Source: Candidatus Puniceispirillum marinum IMCC1322
GTDB lineage: Bacteria > Pseudomonadota > Alphaproteobacteria > Puniceispirillales > Puniceispirillaceae
Length of the DNA stretch: 64,000 nucleotides
Assembly (NCBI RefSeq): GCF_000024465.1
Contig: NC_014010.1
Location: 1,674,001 to 1,738,000, forward strand
Direction of reading: 5' to 3'
Below the pieces are notes generated by a model that saw only the letters and a program-made list of their open reading frames with translations, was not told where the DNA came from and did no database searches. The translations under genes and the position numbers were made by a program. Positions 47,041 to 56,374 of this stretch are shown in pieces; the first letter of the stretch is position 1, and the number at the start of each line of letters is the position of its first letter.

Positions 47041-48573
47041 CTAGTTCGACAAAAGCGACCGTAAAAGATCAACATCTTCGCCCAGCCGCGAATCCGATAG
47101 CGTCAATGTCTCGATGGTTTTGACCGCATGCATGACCGTCGTATGGTCACGTCCACCGAACTGGCGGCCAATTTCCGGATAGGATAATGACGTCAGGTTT
47201 TTCGTCAGATACATGGCCACCTGACGCGGGCGGGCGATGTTACGTGCGCGCCGAGCCGAGAACATTTCCGACACCCGGATGCCATAATGCGCAGCGACTC
47301 GCTTCTGAATTGCATCAACACTGATCTGGCGGCTACTGGCGCGCAGTAAGTCAGCCAGCAGATCGGCAGCGCTTTCGATGGTTATTTCACGGCCCACCAG
47401 CATGGCATGCGCCATAATCCGGTTTAACGCGCCTTCAAGCTCGCGCACATTGCTGACAATCTTATGCGCCAGAAATTCCAGCACCTTATCGGGGATCTGG
47501 ATCTGCGCCCGTTCGGCTTTGGCTTGCAGAATACCCAGACGGAGTTCGTAATCGGCCGGATGAATATCAGCAACCATACCCCAGCCAAGCCGGCTACGCA
47601 GACGTTCTTCCATGCCTTCCAGATCGGTTGGCGACTTATCCGCCGAGATGATCACCTGACGGCCATCTTCGACCAATGCGTTAAAGGTATGGAAAAATTC
47701 TTCCTGCGTGGAATCCTTGCCACTGATGAATTGCACATCATCAATCATCAGCACGTCCACCGAACGGAACTGTTCTTTGAAAGACATCGTATCTCGGAAC
47801 CGAAGCGCGCGAACAAAACGATACATGAATTTTTCTGCTGACAGATACATCACCTTGCGCGATGGCGCCTGTTCACGGATATGCCAGGCGATCGCATGCA
47901 TCAGATGCGTTTTACCAAGCCCGACCCCGCCATAAAGGAACAGGGGATTAAACGCGACCTTCTCGCTTTCAGCAGTACGGCGCGCAACGGCAAAAGCCAA
48001 TTCATTCGGCTTGCCAACAACAAAATTTGCAAATGTATAGCGCGGATCAAGACCGGCCAGCGGATCAAACTTTTCCGGCGTGGCACCGGTTGCGCTGTCA
48101 GATTGTGCCCTGTCATATTTTGTACTGTTGGCAGCAAAGGCGGACCCTTTGTCATTATCGGTTATCCGCGGCGCGCGCTCGGCAATCGATTGCGGACGCA
48201 CCGCAAGACGCACTTCAACGCGTTTTACTCCGGTAAATTCGGCTGCTGAAATAACCCGCAACCGGTCGGCATATTGGCTGTTCACACGATCGCGTGCCAG
48301 ACTCGAATCAGCTTCGATTGTCAGCATATTATTGTGCAGGCTACCAACCCGAAGCGGCTTGATCCAGCTTCGCCATGCGGCGTCACCTAAATCAATGCGC
48401 ATCCGCGCTGATACTTTTTCCCAACAGGCTTCAAGATCCACTGGCGGATTCGCAGCGCTGTCAAAAGGCGCAAAATCGCCATTTTCAAAATTCGGATTCA
48501 ATGTGGCTGGTTTGGCTCCATACGCACTGAATTCATGTGGGGTTGAGGGATTTTTTAGATTATCGTCCGACAT
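47041..48573 (-). CDS. dnaA: Chromosomal replication initiator DnaA
   Basis: 510 residues. Domain I is at ~48-120 (CWEKVSARMRIDLGDAAWRSWIKPL); the linker is ~140-175; the AAA+ domain has Walker A YGGVGLGKTHLMHAI and Walker B VLMIDDVQFI; and domain IV ends with GGRDHTTVMHAVKTIE, the DnaA-box-reading helix. The N-terminal ~40 residues precede domain I and are an extension. Starts replication by binding DnaA boxes at oriC. The first gene of the dnaA-dnaN-recF-gyrB series, with a 563-bp gap to rpsT upstream. Confidence 0.97.
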   Translation of the reverse strand: MSDDNLKNPSTPHEFSAYGAKPATLNPNFENGDFAPFDSAANPPVDLEACWEKVSARMRIDLGDAAWRSWIKPLRVGSLHNNMLTIEADSSLARDRVNSQYADRLRVISAAEFTGVKRVEVRLAVRPQSIAERAPRITDNDKGSAFAANSTKYDRAQSDSATGATPEKFDPLAGLDPRYTFANFVVGKPNELAFAVARRTAESEKVAFNPLFLYGGVGLGKTHLMHAIAWHIREQAPSRKVMYLSAEKFMYRFVRALRFRDTMSFKEQFRSVDVLMIDDVQFISGKDSTQEEFFHTFNALVEDGRQVIISADKSPTDLEGMEERLRSRLGWGMVADIHPADYELRLGILQAKAERAQIQIPDKVLEFLAHKIVSNVRELEGALNRIMAHAMLVGREITIESAADLLADLLRASSRQISVDAIQKRVAAHYGIRVSEMFSARRARNIARPRQVAMYLTKNLTSLSYPEIGRQFGGRDHTTVMHAVKTIETLTLSDSRLGEDVDLLRSLLSN

Positions 48574-49136
48574 GTATCACCCCCATATATTTTAGTCACA
48601 CATGATTGTGGACAGACCGCGAACTGCTTGTAACAGCAAATTGAACCTGTGTAACAGCAGACGGTCATTGAATTGCTCTTGGTTGAGCTAGATGAGATTA
48701 GCTAAAATTAGGGGGCGATGGCAAGACAGCTAGAGCCCGAAATGGCAAAATAAAGTTGTGTTTTGCGCAGTTATTTTTGTTGACAGTCTTTCCCCTTGAA
48801 ATGGGTCAGATGTGACAAAAATTATTGATTATCAGGCACCGAATCGCAAGAAACCGATTTTGGGGCTTGCAACCTCATGGCGATGTGACTCGTGCTGATG
48901 TGACCTCATACCGATTATTTTAAATCTGGCAGACCGGATGCTGACAAAGCATCTGCCGATTCCAAAATAAAAGCCCACCGCATGACGCTGTGGACTTCTG
49001 ATAAACAATTATAATTGGTTATATGCAAGGGCAAGCTGGCACATACAGGTTGGCTAACCGATCGCGGCACTCATCGCCGCTTTATCAGCTAACCTCGTGA
49101 CCTACTTAGTAGCAAGCTAACGCGCGCTTAGGGTAA
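48574..49136. other. Gap between rpsT and dnaA; candidate replication-origin region
   Basis: 563 bp without a gene. It includes weak DnaA-box-like sequences (TGTGGACAG at 48607-48615 and TGTGGACTT at ~48990), a stem-like stretch with GGCAG...ATGCT pairing AGCAT...CTGCC at ~48928-48957, and A/T-rich patches (48760-48790, 49000-49025). No strict TTATCCACA box was found. The position beside dnaA would suit oriC, but many alphaproteobacteria keep the origin elsewhere. The dnaA promoter must also be here. Confidence 0.4.
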
Positions 49137-49403
49137 CTAGGCGGCGAGGGCTTTAACGCGGGCAGCCAGACGCGAAATCTTGCGCGACGCTGTATTGCGA
49201 TGCACAACACCACGGGTAACGCCACGCTGGATTTCCGGCTGGGCGACACGTAGAGCTTCACGGGCAACAGCGGCATCACCAGATGCAATGGCTGTTTCGA
49301 CTTTTTTTACGAATGTGCGGATACGGCTCATACGGGCACCATTAATAAGTGCACGGTTGGCATTTCTGCGGATACGCTTTTTCGCTGACTTATGATTTGC
49401 CAT
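49137..49403 (-). CDS. rpsT: 30S ribosomal protein S20
   Basis: 88 residues, the usual size. It starts [21 protein letters not shown] and contains [19 protein letters not shown] and the end [22 protein letters not shown], all S20 features. It is basic and helical and binds the 5' part of 16S rRNA. The rpsT-dnaA neighbourhood is common in alphaproteobacteria. Confidence 0.97.
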   Translation of the reverse strand: MANHKSAKKRIRRNANRALINGARMSRIRTFVKKVETAIASGDAAVAREALRVAQPEIQRGVTRGVVHRNTASRKISRLAARVKALAA

Positions 49404-49592
49404 TCAGAATGACCCTCAATTTCTAAAATTACGTTGCGGACAGTGCTATAGGCGACTTTTGCCCTCCACGTCAAGCAAATTTGGCTGTTCTGTGGGACTT
49501 TAGATGCCTTTGACGCACTTCGGTACGGGTTTCGCTGATCACCATCTATATCATCGCATAATGGCTTTGCCTGTCAGATCGCCCATAACAGG

Positions 49593-49991
49593 CTATCGCG
49601 GCTGAACCATCAAGCGCCAGACGCTCCCGAAACTGGTATCAGCGCGGGTTAGGCTTAGCCGTTCACTACCTCGGTACCAGCTGTCATTCTGCCATGCCCA
49701 GCCAAGCGCTTGCAACGCCTTGTCATAAAAGCCCTTTACCATCGACATATCCGCATTGCTGGTCGCAAAAATACCAATTATCCGGCCATTTGGCGAATCA
49801 AAGCTGAAACCCAGATCGACGATAATTTCCAGCTCGTCCATGATCGGCACATCGCTGACCCATCTTGTCTCGGCCTGGGCGGGTGTCATGCTTGCTGAAG
49901 CCATGCCCACCGCTACCCATGTCGATAATGCCAAAAATAACATCGCCACGACCTGGCCGCTAAAAAGCTTTTTCACCAAAAGATGTCTCAT
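49593..49991 (-). CDS. Small secreted protein, unknown function
   Basis: 132 residues. The N-terminus is a Sec signal (KKLFSGQVVAMLFLALSTWVAVGMASASMTPAQA, cleavage near 40). The mature part is ~90 residues: a helix-strand pattern with ADMSMVKGFYDKALQALGWAWQNDSWYRGSERLSL, which recalls small periplasmic proteins with a 'DUF4384/FecR-like' fold but has no firm match. It lies just upstream of rpsT on the same strand, with mutM upstream of it. Confidence 0.65.
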   Translation of the reverse strand: MRHLLVKKLFSGQVVAMLFLALSTWVAVGMASASMTPAQAETRWVSDVPIMDELEIIVDLGFSFDSPNGRIIGIFATSNADMSMVKGFYDKALQALGWAWQNDSWYRGSERLSLTRADTSFGSVWRLMVQPR

Positions 49992-50046
49992 AAAATCCTG
50001 CTATACGGTTAGATGTTTGATTACTTTACGCGATCCGGCGGATTAT

Positions 50047-50110
50047 GCCTAGCGTTGACATGCCCTAGCGTTGACATGCCCTAGCGTTGACATGCCCTAG
50101 CGTTGACATG
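50047..50110. repeat. 16-bp tandem repeat (four copies) at the mutM 3' end
   Basis: Four units of (C/G)CCTAGCGTTGACATG. The unit nearest the gene contains the last codons and TAG stop of mutM on the minus strand; the other three are copies of that gene end placed downstream. The natural explanation is slippage that duplicated the gene terminus. Confidence 0.9.
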
Positions 50111-50930
50111 AAGGACAGTAAAAACTACTGCGCCCCGATTGCACAATTATGCGAATCGGCGTTTCACATATCACACAGGGCAATCCATCACGCCCATATA
50201 CCGAAAGCTTCTGCACAAAATAGCCGATCTCACCGCCAGGCTGGACATGATCGCGCAAACTGGTGCCGCCTTCAGCAATCGCGGCGCGCAACACCGTGAC
50301 AATGGCATGCGCCAGTTTATCGGCGCGACCGGCGGTAATCGATCCGGCACGACGCCGCGGCGATATGCCGGATTTGAACAATGCCTCACAGGCATAGATA
50401 TTGCCGATGCCCGCAATCAACCGCTGATCAAGCAAGGCGTTTTTAACGGGGCTTTTCCGGTTGGCAAATACGGTTTGGATATGCGTTGCCGAAAACGCGT
50501 TGCCCAGGGGTTCTGGCCCCATATCCTTGAGCAATTTATGCGTGGCCATATCCTCAGCGGCAAACAGATCAACCCAGCCAAAACGGCGCGGATCATTCAA
50601 CACAATATAACGATGCCCCCCATCATCTGCCTCCACCGTCAGCATCATATGGTCATGCTTGGCAAGCTCTGGTTTGGCCTCATGAATCCGGATTGATCCG
50701 GACATGCCCAGATGTATCAACAGCACCTGCCCGTTATCATTTGGCATCAGCACATATTTGCCGCGTCGGGTGGGGGCGGCAAAACGGCACCCAAGCAGCT
50801 GCTTATCCAGCGCTTCGGGCAATGGCCAGCGCAAATCCTTGCGGCCAACATAAACCGCCATCACCTGCTGGCCAGTGACCACAGGCGCCAGCGCACTGCG
50901 CACCGTTTCGACTTCTGGCAATTCGGGCAT
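50097..50930 (-). CDS. mutM: Formamidopyrimidine-DNA glycosylase (Fpg/MutM)
   Basis: 277 residues. Catalytic N-terminus after Met removal is P2 with E3 (MPELPEVETVRSAL). K-containing segment TRRGKYVLM, NDPRRFGWVDL, LIAGIGNIYACEALFKSGISPRR, and the zinc finger CVICETPIRIIVQSGRSSFYC...C at the end. It removes oxidised purines such as 8-oxoguanine and cuts the abasic site. Its last codons lie in the 16-bp tandem repeat. Confidence 0.95.
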   Translation of the reverse strand: MPELPEVETVRSALAPVVTGQQVMAVYVGRKDLRWPLPEALDKQLLGCRFAAPTRRGKYVLMPNDNGQVLLIHLGMSGSIRIHEAKPELAKHDHMMLTVEADDGGHRYIVLNDPRRFGWVDLFAAEDMATHKLLKDMGPEPLGNAFSATHIQTVFANRKSPVKNALLDQRLIAGIGNIYACEALFKSGISPRRRAGSITAGRADKLAHAIVTVLRAAIAEGGTSLRDHVQPGGEIGYFVQKLSVYGRDGLPCVICETPIRIIVQSGRSSFYCPSCQR

Positions 50931-51104
50931 ATTGTCACGTTCCTAAGCTGGATAAATTGTTTCATTCATAACATGGCAACCATGCTATACATATTATATA
51001 TAAACAGATAAACCACGCTTATAACCTAACAACCAACCCATAATATGGCTCTAGCAGCCCATAATTCGACCAGATTGAGACCCGCATCATAAGAAAGGCA
51101 TAGC

Positions 51105-51926
51105 ATGACAGCTGATGAATCCCACAATACGGATCATCTTAACGATTCCATTACGCATGATGCCCGATCAGATCATTCAGGATCAGACGCTGACCCTATT
51201 GATTTCGGTTTCCGTCAGGTAAACCGTGCTGATAAGGCCGGACTTGTTCGCGGTGTCTTTGATTCGGTTGCCGAGCGCTATGACGTCATGAATGATTTGA
51301 TGAGTGGTGGCGTCCACCGTTTATGGAAAGCGGCGCTGATCGACTGGATGGCACCACAACCGCATCAGACCTTGATCGATCTGGCTGGCGGCACAGGTGA
51401 TATTAGCCAGCGGTTCCTGCGCGCGGGCGGTGGCTTTGCCCATATTACCGATATCAATGAATCGATGCTGGTTGCGGGCAAGAAACGGCGCGATCTAAAG
51501 GCACTAGCCAGCCAGATCGACTGGTGCAATGCCAATGCCGAACAATTGCCTTTTGCCGATAACAGTGCCGATTTCGTGACCATTGCCTTTGGCTTGCGTA
51601 ATGTCACCGATCGCGAGGCGGCCTTGGCCGAAGCGCATCGTGTTCTCAAGGCAGGTGGCCGTTTCCTCTGTCTTGAATTTTCACAGGTTGATAATGCGGT
51701 CTTGCAACGGCTTTATGACGCTTGGTCATTTTCTATTTTGCCTCATATGGGGCAAATGGTGGCGGGCGATGCCGAAAGCTATCGTTATCTGGTCGAATCG
51801 ATCAGACAATTTCCACGCAAGGAAGTCCTTGCCGACATGTTTGCCGATGCTGGTTTTGCGCAAATACGGGTTCGAAGCATGACAGGTAATATCGCCTGTA
51901 TTCACTCTGGCTGGAAGATGGATTGA
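51105..51926 (+). CDS. ubiE: Ubiquinone/menaquinone C-methyltransferase UbiE
   Basis: 273 residues. The first ~30 are an Asp/His/Ser-rich extension; the family start is FGFRQVNRADKAGLVRGVFDSVAERYDVMNDLMSGG. The SAM site is IDLAGGTGDISQRFL, and ITDINESMLVAGKKR and AFGLRNVTDREAALAEAHRVLKAGGRFLCLEFS are typical. It C-methylates the benzoquinol ring in ubiquinone synthesis. Head-to-head with mutM, and coupled to ubiB downstream by TGATG. Confidence 0.95.
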   Translation: MTADESHNTDHLNDSITHDARSDHSGSDADPIDFGFRQVNRADKAGLVRGVFDSVAERYDVMNDLMSGGVHRLWKAALIDWMAPQPHQTLIDLAGGTGDISQRFLRAGGGFAHITDINESMLVAGKKRRDLKALASQIDWCNANAEQLPFADNSADFVTIAFGLRNVTDREAALAEAHRVLKAGGRFLCLEFSQVDNAVLQRLYDAWSFSILPHMGQMVAGDAESYRYLVESIRQFPRKEVLADMFADAGFAQIRVRSMTGNIACIHSGWKMD

Positions 51927-53437
51927 TGCAGATAGGGTTTCTGTCGATGTTGCGCGCGCTGTTTCGGCTTCCCCATATTGGCTGGCATCTTGGGCGGGCA
52001 GGCGTTTTGGGTCACATTGCCCGGATTACCTTATTGCCAAGCTGGTTGCGGCGTATATGCAAACTACTTGACCGGCTGGTGCGTTCACAAAGCGCGACGC
52101 GCGATGCGGGCACGGCTCTTGCCGAAGCCCTGACCAGACTAGGGCCCGGCTTCATCAAGTTCGGGCAGGCACTATCGACCCGCGCTGATCTGATGGGGCC
52201 TGAGATGACCTATGCCCTGAGCCAGCTTCAAGATCGATTGCCACCTTTTGATGCCCGCCTTGCGATCGCGTCAGTCGAACGTGAAACTGGCCAGTCGCTT
52301 GACGATATTTTCACCAGCTTTGACAAGAACGCTGTGGCCGCTGCCTCGATTGCCCAGGTGCATAAAGCTGTATTGCGTGATGGCCGGGCTGTTGCTGTCA
52401 AATTACTGCGCCCCGATATCGAACGGCAGATGCGCGCTGATACGTCACTGTTTTTCTCACTGGCCTTGATTCTGCAATGGCTGGCACCTGGCCTTGAACG
52501 GCTCAAGCTGGTCACTGCCGTTGAACAATTTGTCGAGCTTTCGGATATGGAGCTTGATCTGCGTCTGGAAGCCGCCGCCGCAGGACGGCTGGCAGATAAT
52601 CTGGCAGACGATGATGGCATTTACGTGCCGTGGGTTGGTCTTGAACGCTCAACCCCGCGTATGTTGATTATTGAATGGATTGACGGTATCCGCATCGATG
52701 ATATTCCGGCACTAGAAGCGGCTGGACATGATATCACCAAACTAACTGAATATGCCGCGATCAGTTTTTTCAACCAGGTGTTCCGCGATGGCTATTTCCA
52801 CGCCGATATGCACCCGGGCAATATCTTTGTCGGCGCTGACGGGCGGCTGGTGCCAATTGATTTCGGCATTATGGGGCATCTTGGTTTTAGTGACCGTATG
52901 TTTCTGGCACGCTTGCTAAGCGCAATGCTTGACCGTGATTATGACCTTGTCGCGAAACTGCATTATGATGCGGGCATGCTGGATGAAAAGGTTTCATTAC
53001 ATCATTTTTCACAATCGATCCGCGCGGTTGCTGATCCGGTAATGGGCAAAGCGCTGGGCGATGTGTCCTTAGGCACCGTTCTGGGGCAGATATTGCAATT
53101 ATCGACCCGCTTTGACATTTCGATCCAGCCGCAATTCAATCTCTTGCAAAAAACCATGATGATGGCAGAAGGTGTTGCCCGACAGCTTAATCCCGGTGCC
53201 GATATGTGGGCTTTGTCGCGCCCGCTGGCCGCCGACTGGATGCAGGATCAGGCCGGACTTGCCAAACGCGCCGAACAATTCCTCGAAGACGCCCTGATGG
53301 TGGCTTCACGATTACCGCGGATTCTACAGGATCTTGAACAACGTCAGCATCACACACCAATGGTAAAAGCCCCACGCTGGCCCGGTATTGTGGCTTTGAT
53401 CGCCTTGGCTTTGGCCATTGGGGCTGTATGGCATTAA
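51926..53437 (+). CDS. ubiB: UbiB-family atypical kinase (ubiquinone biosynthesis)
   Basis: 503 residues from ATG at 51926, sharing a base with the ubiE stop. The KxGQ motif is KFGQALSTRADLMGPE, the Ala-rich loop AAASIAQVHKA, K in AVAVKLLRPDIER, the HADMHPGNIFV catalytic loop and IDFGIMGHL metal site. A C-terminal membrane helix (WPGIVALIALALAIGAVWH) anchors it. UbiB proteins have ATPase activity needed for ubiquinone assembly. Ends ~110 bp before coaBC. Confidence 0.94.
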   Translation: MQIGFLSMLRALFRLPHIGWHLGRAGVLGHIARITLLPSWLRRICKLLDRLVRSQSATRDAGTALAEALTRLGPGFIKFGQALSTRADLMGPEMTYALSQLQDRLPPFDARLAIASVERETGQSLDDIFTSFDKNAVAAASIAQVHKAVLRDGRAVAVKLLRPDIERQMRADTSLFFSLALILQWLAPGLERLKLVTAVEQFVELSDMELDLRLEAAAAGRLADNLADDDGIYVPWVGLERSTPRMLIIEWIDGIRIDDIPALEAAGHDITKLTEYAAISFFNQVFRDGYFHADMHPGNIFVGADGRLVPIDFGIMGHLGFSDRMFLARLLSAMLDRDYDLVAKLHYDAGMLDEKVSLHHFSQSIRAVADPVMGKALGDVSLGTVLGQILQLSTRFDISIQPQFNLLQKTMMMAEGVARQLNPGADMWALSRPLAADWMQDQAGLAKRAEQFLEDALMVASRLPRILQDLEQRQHHTPMVKAPRWPGIVALIALALAIGAVWH

Positions 53438-53486
53438 GCTCATTTTTCATGTTTTTCACATATAACAGGTGACACACCTATATAAT

Positions 53487-53522
53487 ATTCACAAATTCAC
53501 AAATATGTGATATTTTGTGAAT
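53487..53522. promoter_or_regulatory. Palindromic operator candidate upstream of coaBC
   Basis: ATTCACAAA occurs twice as a direct repeat (53487-53495 and 53495-53503), and its exact reverse complement TTTGTGAAT lies at 53514-53522, giving an inverted repeat with a 10-bp spacer; further GTGA/TCAC words surround it. It ends 25 bp before the coaBC start, where a repressor would block initiation. Because CoaBC here carries a helix-turn-helix-like N-terminus, self-regulation is an attractive idea, but it is inference. Confidence 0.55.
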
Positions 53523-53547
53523 ACTGATAATCATGTGAAGATATGCT

Positions 53548-55047
53548 ATGAATGTTGAACAGGTCATTGACCAGCTAGGTGGACGCCATGCGATGCAGGC
53601 ATTGCTTGGTGTTGGGCCCAGCGCGATCAGCAATTATATCGCCCGCGGCTGTTTTCCCCGCCGTGTACAGGCCACCATCGAGGCGGCCTTGCAGAATCCG
53701 CCTCATCATTTCAACCCAGACAATCGTGGCATCACCACCGCATCATCGACCGTCATGCCTACGGCACGTGGCAAGCGCATTGCGCTGATTATCGGTGGTG
53801 GCATTGCGGCTTATAAAGCGCTCGAACTCACCCGCCGCCTGCAAGATCATGGCTGTCATGTCACCGGCATCATGACACGTTCGGCACAGCAATTCATCAC
53901 CCCCCTCAGCCTGTCAGCCTTATCCGGTGAAAAGGTCTATACCGATCTGTTTTCGCTCACTGACGAAGCCGAGATGGGACATATCCGCCTTGCCCGTGAA
54001 ACTGATCTGGTACTTGTTGTGCCCGCCACCGCCAATCTGATGGCGCGCGCCGCTAATGGCATTGCTGATGATCTGGCTTCAACAATTCTGCTGGCGACAA
54101 CCGCACCGGTGATGATGGCACCCGCCATGAATCCGGCGATGTGGTCACATCCGGCAACCCGCGAAAATCTAGCACGCCTAAAGCAACGCGGCGTCCGCTT
54201 CATTGGCCCTGATAGCGGGGATACCGCTTGCGGCGAAGCGGGTGAGGGGCGTCTATCATCCCCACAGGATATTGTCACCAATGTCTGTGCGGCCCTAAAT
54301 ACGGTCAAAGCTCCATCCGAAAACAGCCAATTACCGCTAGCTGGCAAACATGCGCTTGTGACATCGGGGCCCACAATCGAGCCAATTGACTCAGTGCGTT
54401 TCATTGCCAATCATTCATCGGGCAAACAGGGACATGCGATCGCCGCCGCGCTGGCGCGTCAGGGCGCAACTGTCACCTTGGTTTGCGGGCCGGTGACTAT
54501 CGATCCGCCGCTTGGGGTCAAACTGGTCAGCGTTGACACCGCCCAGCAGATGTATGATGCCTGCATGGCTGCCTTGCCTGCCGATATTGCGGTGTGTGCC
54601 GCCGCTGTCGCTGACTGGCGCGCGCAATCGCCACAGGATCATAAGATGAAAAAACAGGCAGCCGATATAATGACCCTCAATCTGGTCAAAAATCCCGATA
54701 TTCTGGCTACCCTTGGTCATCATCAACAGCGCCCCGATCTGCTTATCGGCTTTGCCGCCGAAACCGAAAATCTCGAAACCAACGCCCAGCAAAAGCGCAA
54801 GGCCAAAAATTGTGACTGGATTGTTGGCAATCTGGTGACGACATCATCTGGTGCTGATCTATCCGATGATCTGGTTTTCGGGCATGATAAGAACACCATA
54901 ATACTGGTGCGTGATGGCACCAGCGAGGCATGGCCACAAATGCCCAAGACCGATATTGCCGACAAACTTGTTGCCGCTATGATTACGACTTTGCACCAGA
55001 AATCGACACTGGCACCATCTGACGATAGGGAACCTGCCGATGCCTAA
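53548..55047 (+). CDS. coaBC: Bifunctional PPC decarboxylase/PPC synthetase CoaBC with N-terminal HTH-like extension
   Basis: 499 residues. Residues ~76-250 are the flavoprotein CoaC part: [50 protein letters not shown] with its Cys. Residues ~265-490 are Coa[36 protein letters not shown], and later NPDIL and GFAAET. The usual protein would start near residue 73 ([11 protein letters not shown]). The extra ~70 residues ([34 protein letters not shown]) look like a Cro/YdaS-type helix-turn-helix. Makes 4'-phosphopantetheine from phosphopantothenate and Cys. Overlaps dut by 8 bp. Confidence 0.93.
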   Translation: MNVEQVIDQLGGRHAMQALLGVGPSAISNYIARGCFPRRVQATIEAALQNPPHHFNPDNRGITTASSTVMPTARGKRIALIIGGGIAAYKALELTRRLQDHGCHVTGIMTRSAQQFITPLSLSALSGEKVYTDLFSLTDEAEMGHIRLARETDLVLVVPATANLMARAANGIADDLASTILLATTAPVMMAPAMNPAMWSHPATRENLARLKQRGVRFIGPDSGDTACGEAGEGRLSSPQDIVTNVCAALNTVKAPSENSQLPLAGKHALVTSGPTIEPIDSVRFIANHSSGKQGHAIAAALARQGATVTLVCGPVTIDPPLGVKLVSVDTAQQMYDACMAALPADIAVCAAAVADWRAQSPQDHKMKKQAADIMTLNLVKNPDILATLGHHQQRPDLLIGFAAETENLETNAQQKRKAKNCDWIVGNLVTTSSGADLSDDLVFGHDKNTIILVRDGTSEAWPQMPKTDIADKLVAAMITTLHQKSTLAPSDDREPADA

Positions 55048-55519
55048 CTTGCCAACATCCAGCCTGCCAGCATCCAGCTTACCAGTTGATCTATGCCGTC
55101 TGCCCCATGCAGCCGATATTCCGCTTCCTGCCTATGCCAGCGATGGCGCGGCGGGGCTTGATCTATGCGCGGCGAATGATACCGCTATTCAGCTGGCTCC
55201 CGGTGAGCGGGCGCTTGTGCCCACTGGTTTTGCCATCCGGCTACCCAGTCAATATGAAGCCCAAATCCGTCCACGTTCCGGACTGGCTGCCAAATATGGC
55301 GTTACCGTCGCCAACGCCCCCGGTACAATCGACAGTGACTATCGCGGGGAAATCAAAATCATTTTGATAAATCTGGGGGCGGATGCTTTTATCATTGAAC
55401 GTGGGATGCGGATCGCCCAGATGGTGATCGCGCCAGTGATACAAACCGTGATCCGTGAGGTGGATAGTCTTGATAGCACGACGCGGAATAAAGCTGGCTT
55501 TGGTTCCACTGGCACATAG
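55040..55519 (+). CDS. dut: dUTP pyrophosphatase
   Basis: 159 residues. All five dUTPase motifs: [50 protein letters not shown], and the C-terminal GFGSTG arm that closes the active site. It hydrolyses dUTP to dUMP and PPi, keeping uracil out of DNA. The N-terminus holds a small duplicated stretch ([12 protein letters not shown]) from a 15-bp repeat, and the stop lies in a second tandem repeat. Confidence 0.95.
   Translation: MPNLPTSSLPASSLPVDLCRLPHAADIPLPAYASDGAAGLDLCAANDTAIQLAPGERALVPTGFAIRLPSQYEAQIRPRSGLAAKYGVTVANAPGTIDSDYRGEIKIILINLGADAFIIERGMRIAQMVIAPVIQTVIREVDSLDSTTRNKAGFGSTGT
55048..55077. repeat. 15-bp tandem repeat just after the coaBC stop (dut 5' end)
   Basis: cttgccaacatccag and cctgccagcatccag, in frame in dut and starting at the base after the coaBC stop codon. 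It lengthens the dUTPase N-terminus by five residues. Confidence 0.8.
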
Positions 55520-55539
55520 TAACGGGCACATAGTAACGG
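55512..55539. repeat. 14-bp tandem repeat spanning the dut stop
   Basis: Two perfect copies of GCACATAGTAACGG; the first contains the dut TAG stop. The same style of gene-end duplication as at mutM and fabI. Confidence 0.85.
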
Positions 55540-55560
55540 GCTCAGCCATGCTTTGGGGAT

Positions 55561-56349
55561 ATGATTATGCTGAATGATGACGACCTGCACCGCTATGCCC
55601 GTCAAATCATCATGCCGGAGATTGACGAACAGGGGCAACAGACGCTGGCCGCGGCTAAGGTGCTTGTCATTGGCGCTGGTGGCTTGGGGGCGCCGGTCAT
55701 TCTATATCTTGCCGCCGCTGGTATTGGCCAGCTCACGATTCTTGATGATGACAAGGTTGCCTTGACCGATCTTAATCGGCAAATCATTTATGCGATGCCT
55801 GATATCGGTGCTGGCAAAGCCCGTCAGGCCGCCTCTGCCGCCACAAATCTCAATCCGGTCATCACACCAACCTATATAGATGCCCGCCTTAACCCGGATA
55901 ATGCCGAAACCTTGATCAAGGCGCATGACATTATTGTTGATTGCTCGGATAATCCGGACACACGCCAGCTTGTTGGCCGGACCTGTCATCACATGCAACG
56001 CCCCTTGGTTTTTGGCGGGGCGGTGCAACTTGAAGGTCAGATATCGGTATTTCAAAGCGGCCTTGATGGCCATGCCGACGCACCTTGCTTCTGTTGTGTA
56101 TTTCCGGCGATGCCCGATGCCAGACAGGCGCCGCGCTGTTCACAAGTTGGCATTCTGGGGCCTGTTACTGGTATTATTGGGGCGATGCAGGCGCTTGAAA
56201 CCATCAAGCTATGCCTTGGGCTTGGTACAAATCTGACCGGTAAGCTGGTGTTATTTGATGGCCGCGACATGCGAATGATGGAAATCGCCACCGCCAAAAA
56301 TCCGCATTGCCCCTGCTGTGGAATCCAACCTTTGCACAACGAAGATTGA
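55561..56349 (+). CDS. ThiF/MoeB-family adenylyltransferase
   Basis: 262 residues, E1-like. ATP site VIGAGGLGAPVILYLAAAGIG (~36-56), acidic strand DDDKVALTDLNRQIIY, and metal-binding CFCC and CPCCG pairs (a Zn-Cys4 site; ~178-182 and ~251-255). The catalytic Cys region (VDCSDNPDTR) precedes. It adenylates the C-terminal Gly of a ubiquitin-like partner such as MoaD or ThiS. No such partner gene is next to it, so MoeB and ThiF cannot be told apart. Confidence 0.9.
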   Translation: MIMLNDDDLHRYARQIIMPEIDEQGQQTLAAAKVLVIGAGGLGAPVILYLAAAGIGQLTILDDDKVALTDLNRQIIYAMPDIGAGKARQAASAATNLNPVITPTYIDARLNPDNAETLIKAHDIIVDCSDNPDTRQLVGRTCHHMQRPLVFGGAVQLEGQISVFQSGLDGHADAPCFCCVFPAMPDARQAPRCSQVGILGPVTGIIGAMQALETIKLCLGLGTNLTGKLVLFDGRDMRMMEIATAKNPHCPCCGIQPLHNED

Positions 56350-56374
56350 TAGATGATCGCGCAGGCTGATTATG

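Noticed and set aside
48574-49136. Strict oriC call
   Set aside because: No TTATCCACA-type DnaA box was found and the near matches have two or more mismatches, so only a candidate region is listed.
50047-50110. 16-bp tandem array considered as a CRISPR
   Set aside because: Units abut without spacers and are too short; it is a tandem duplication of the mutM end.
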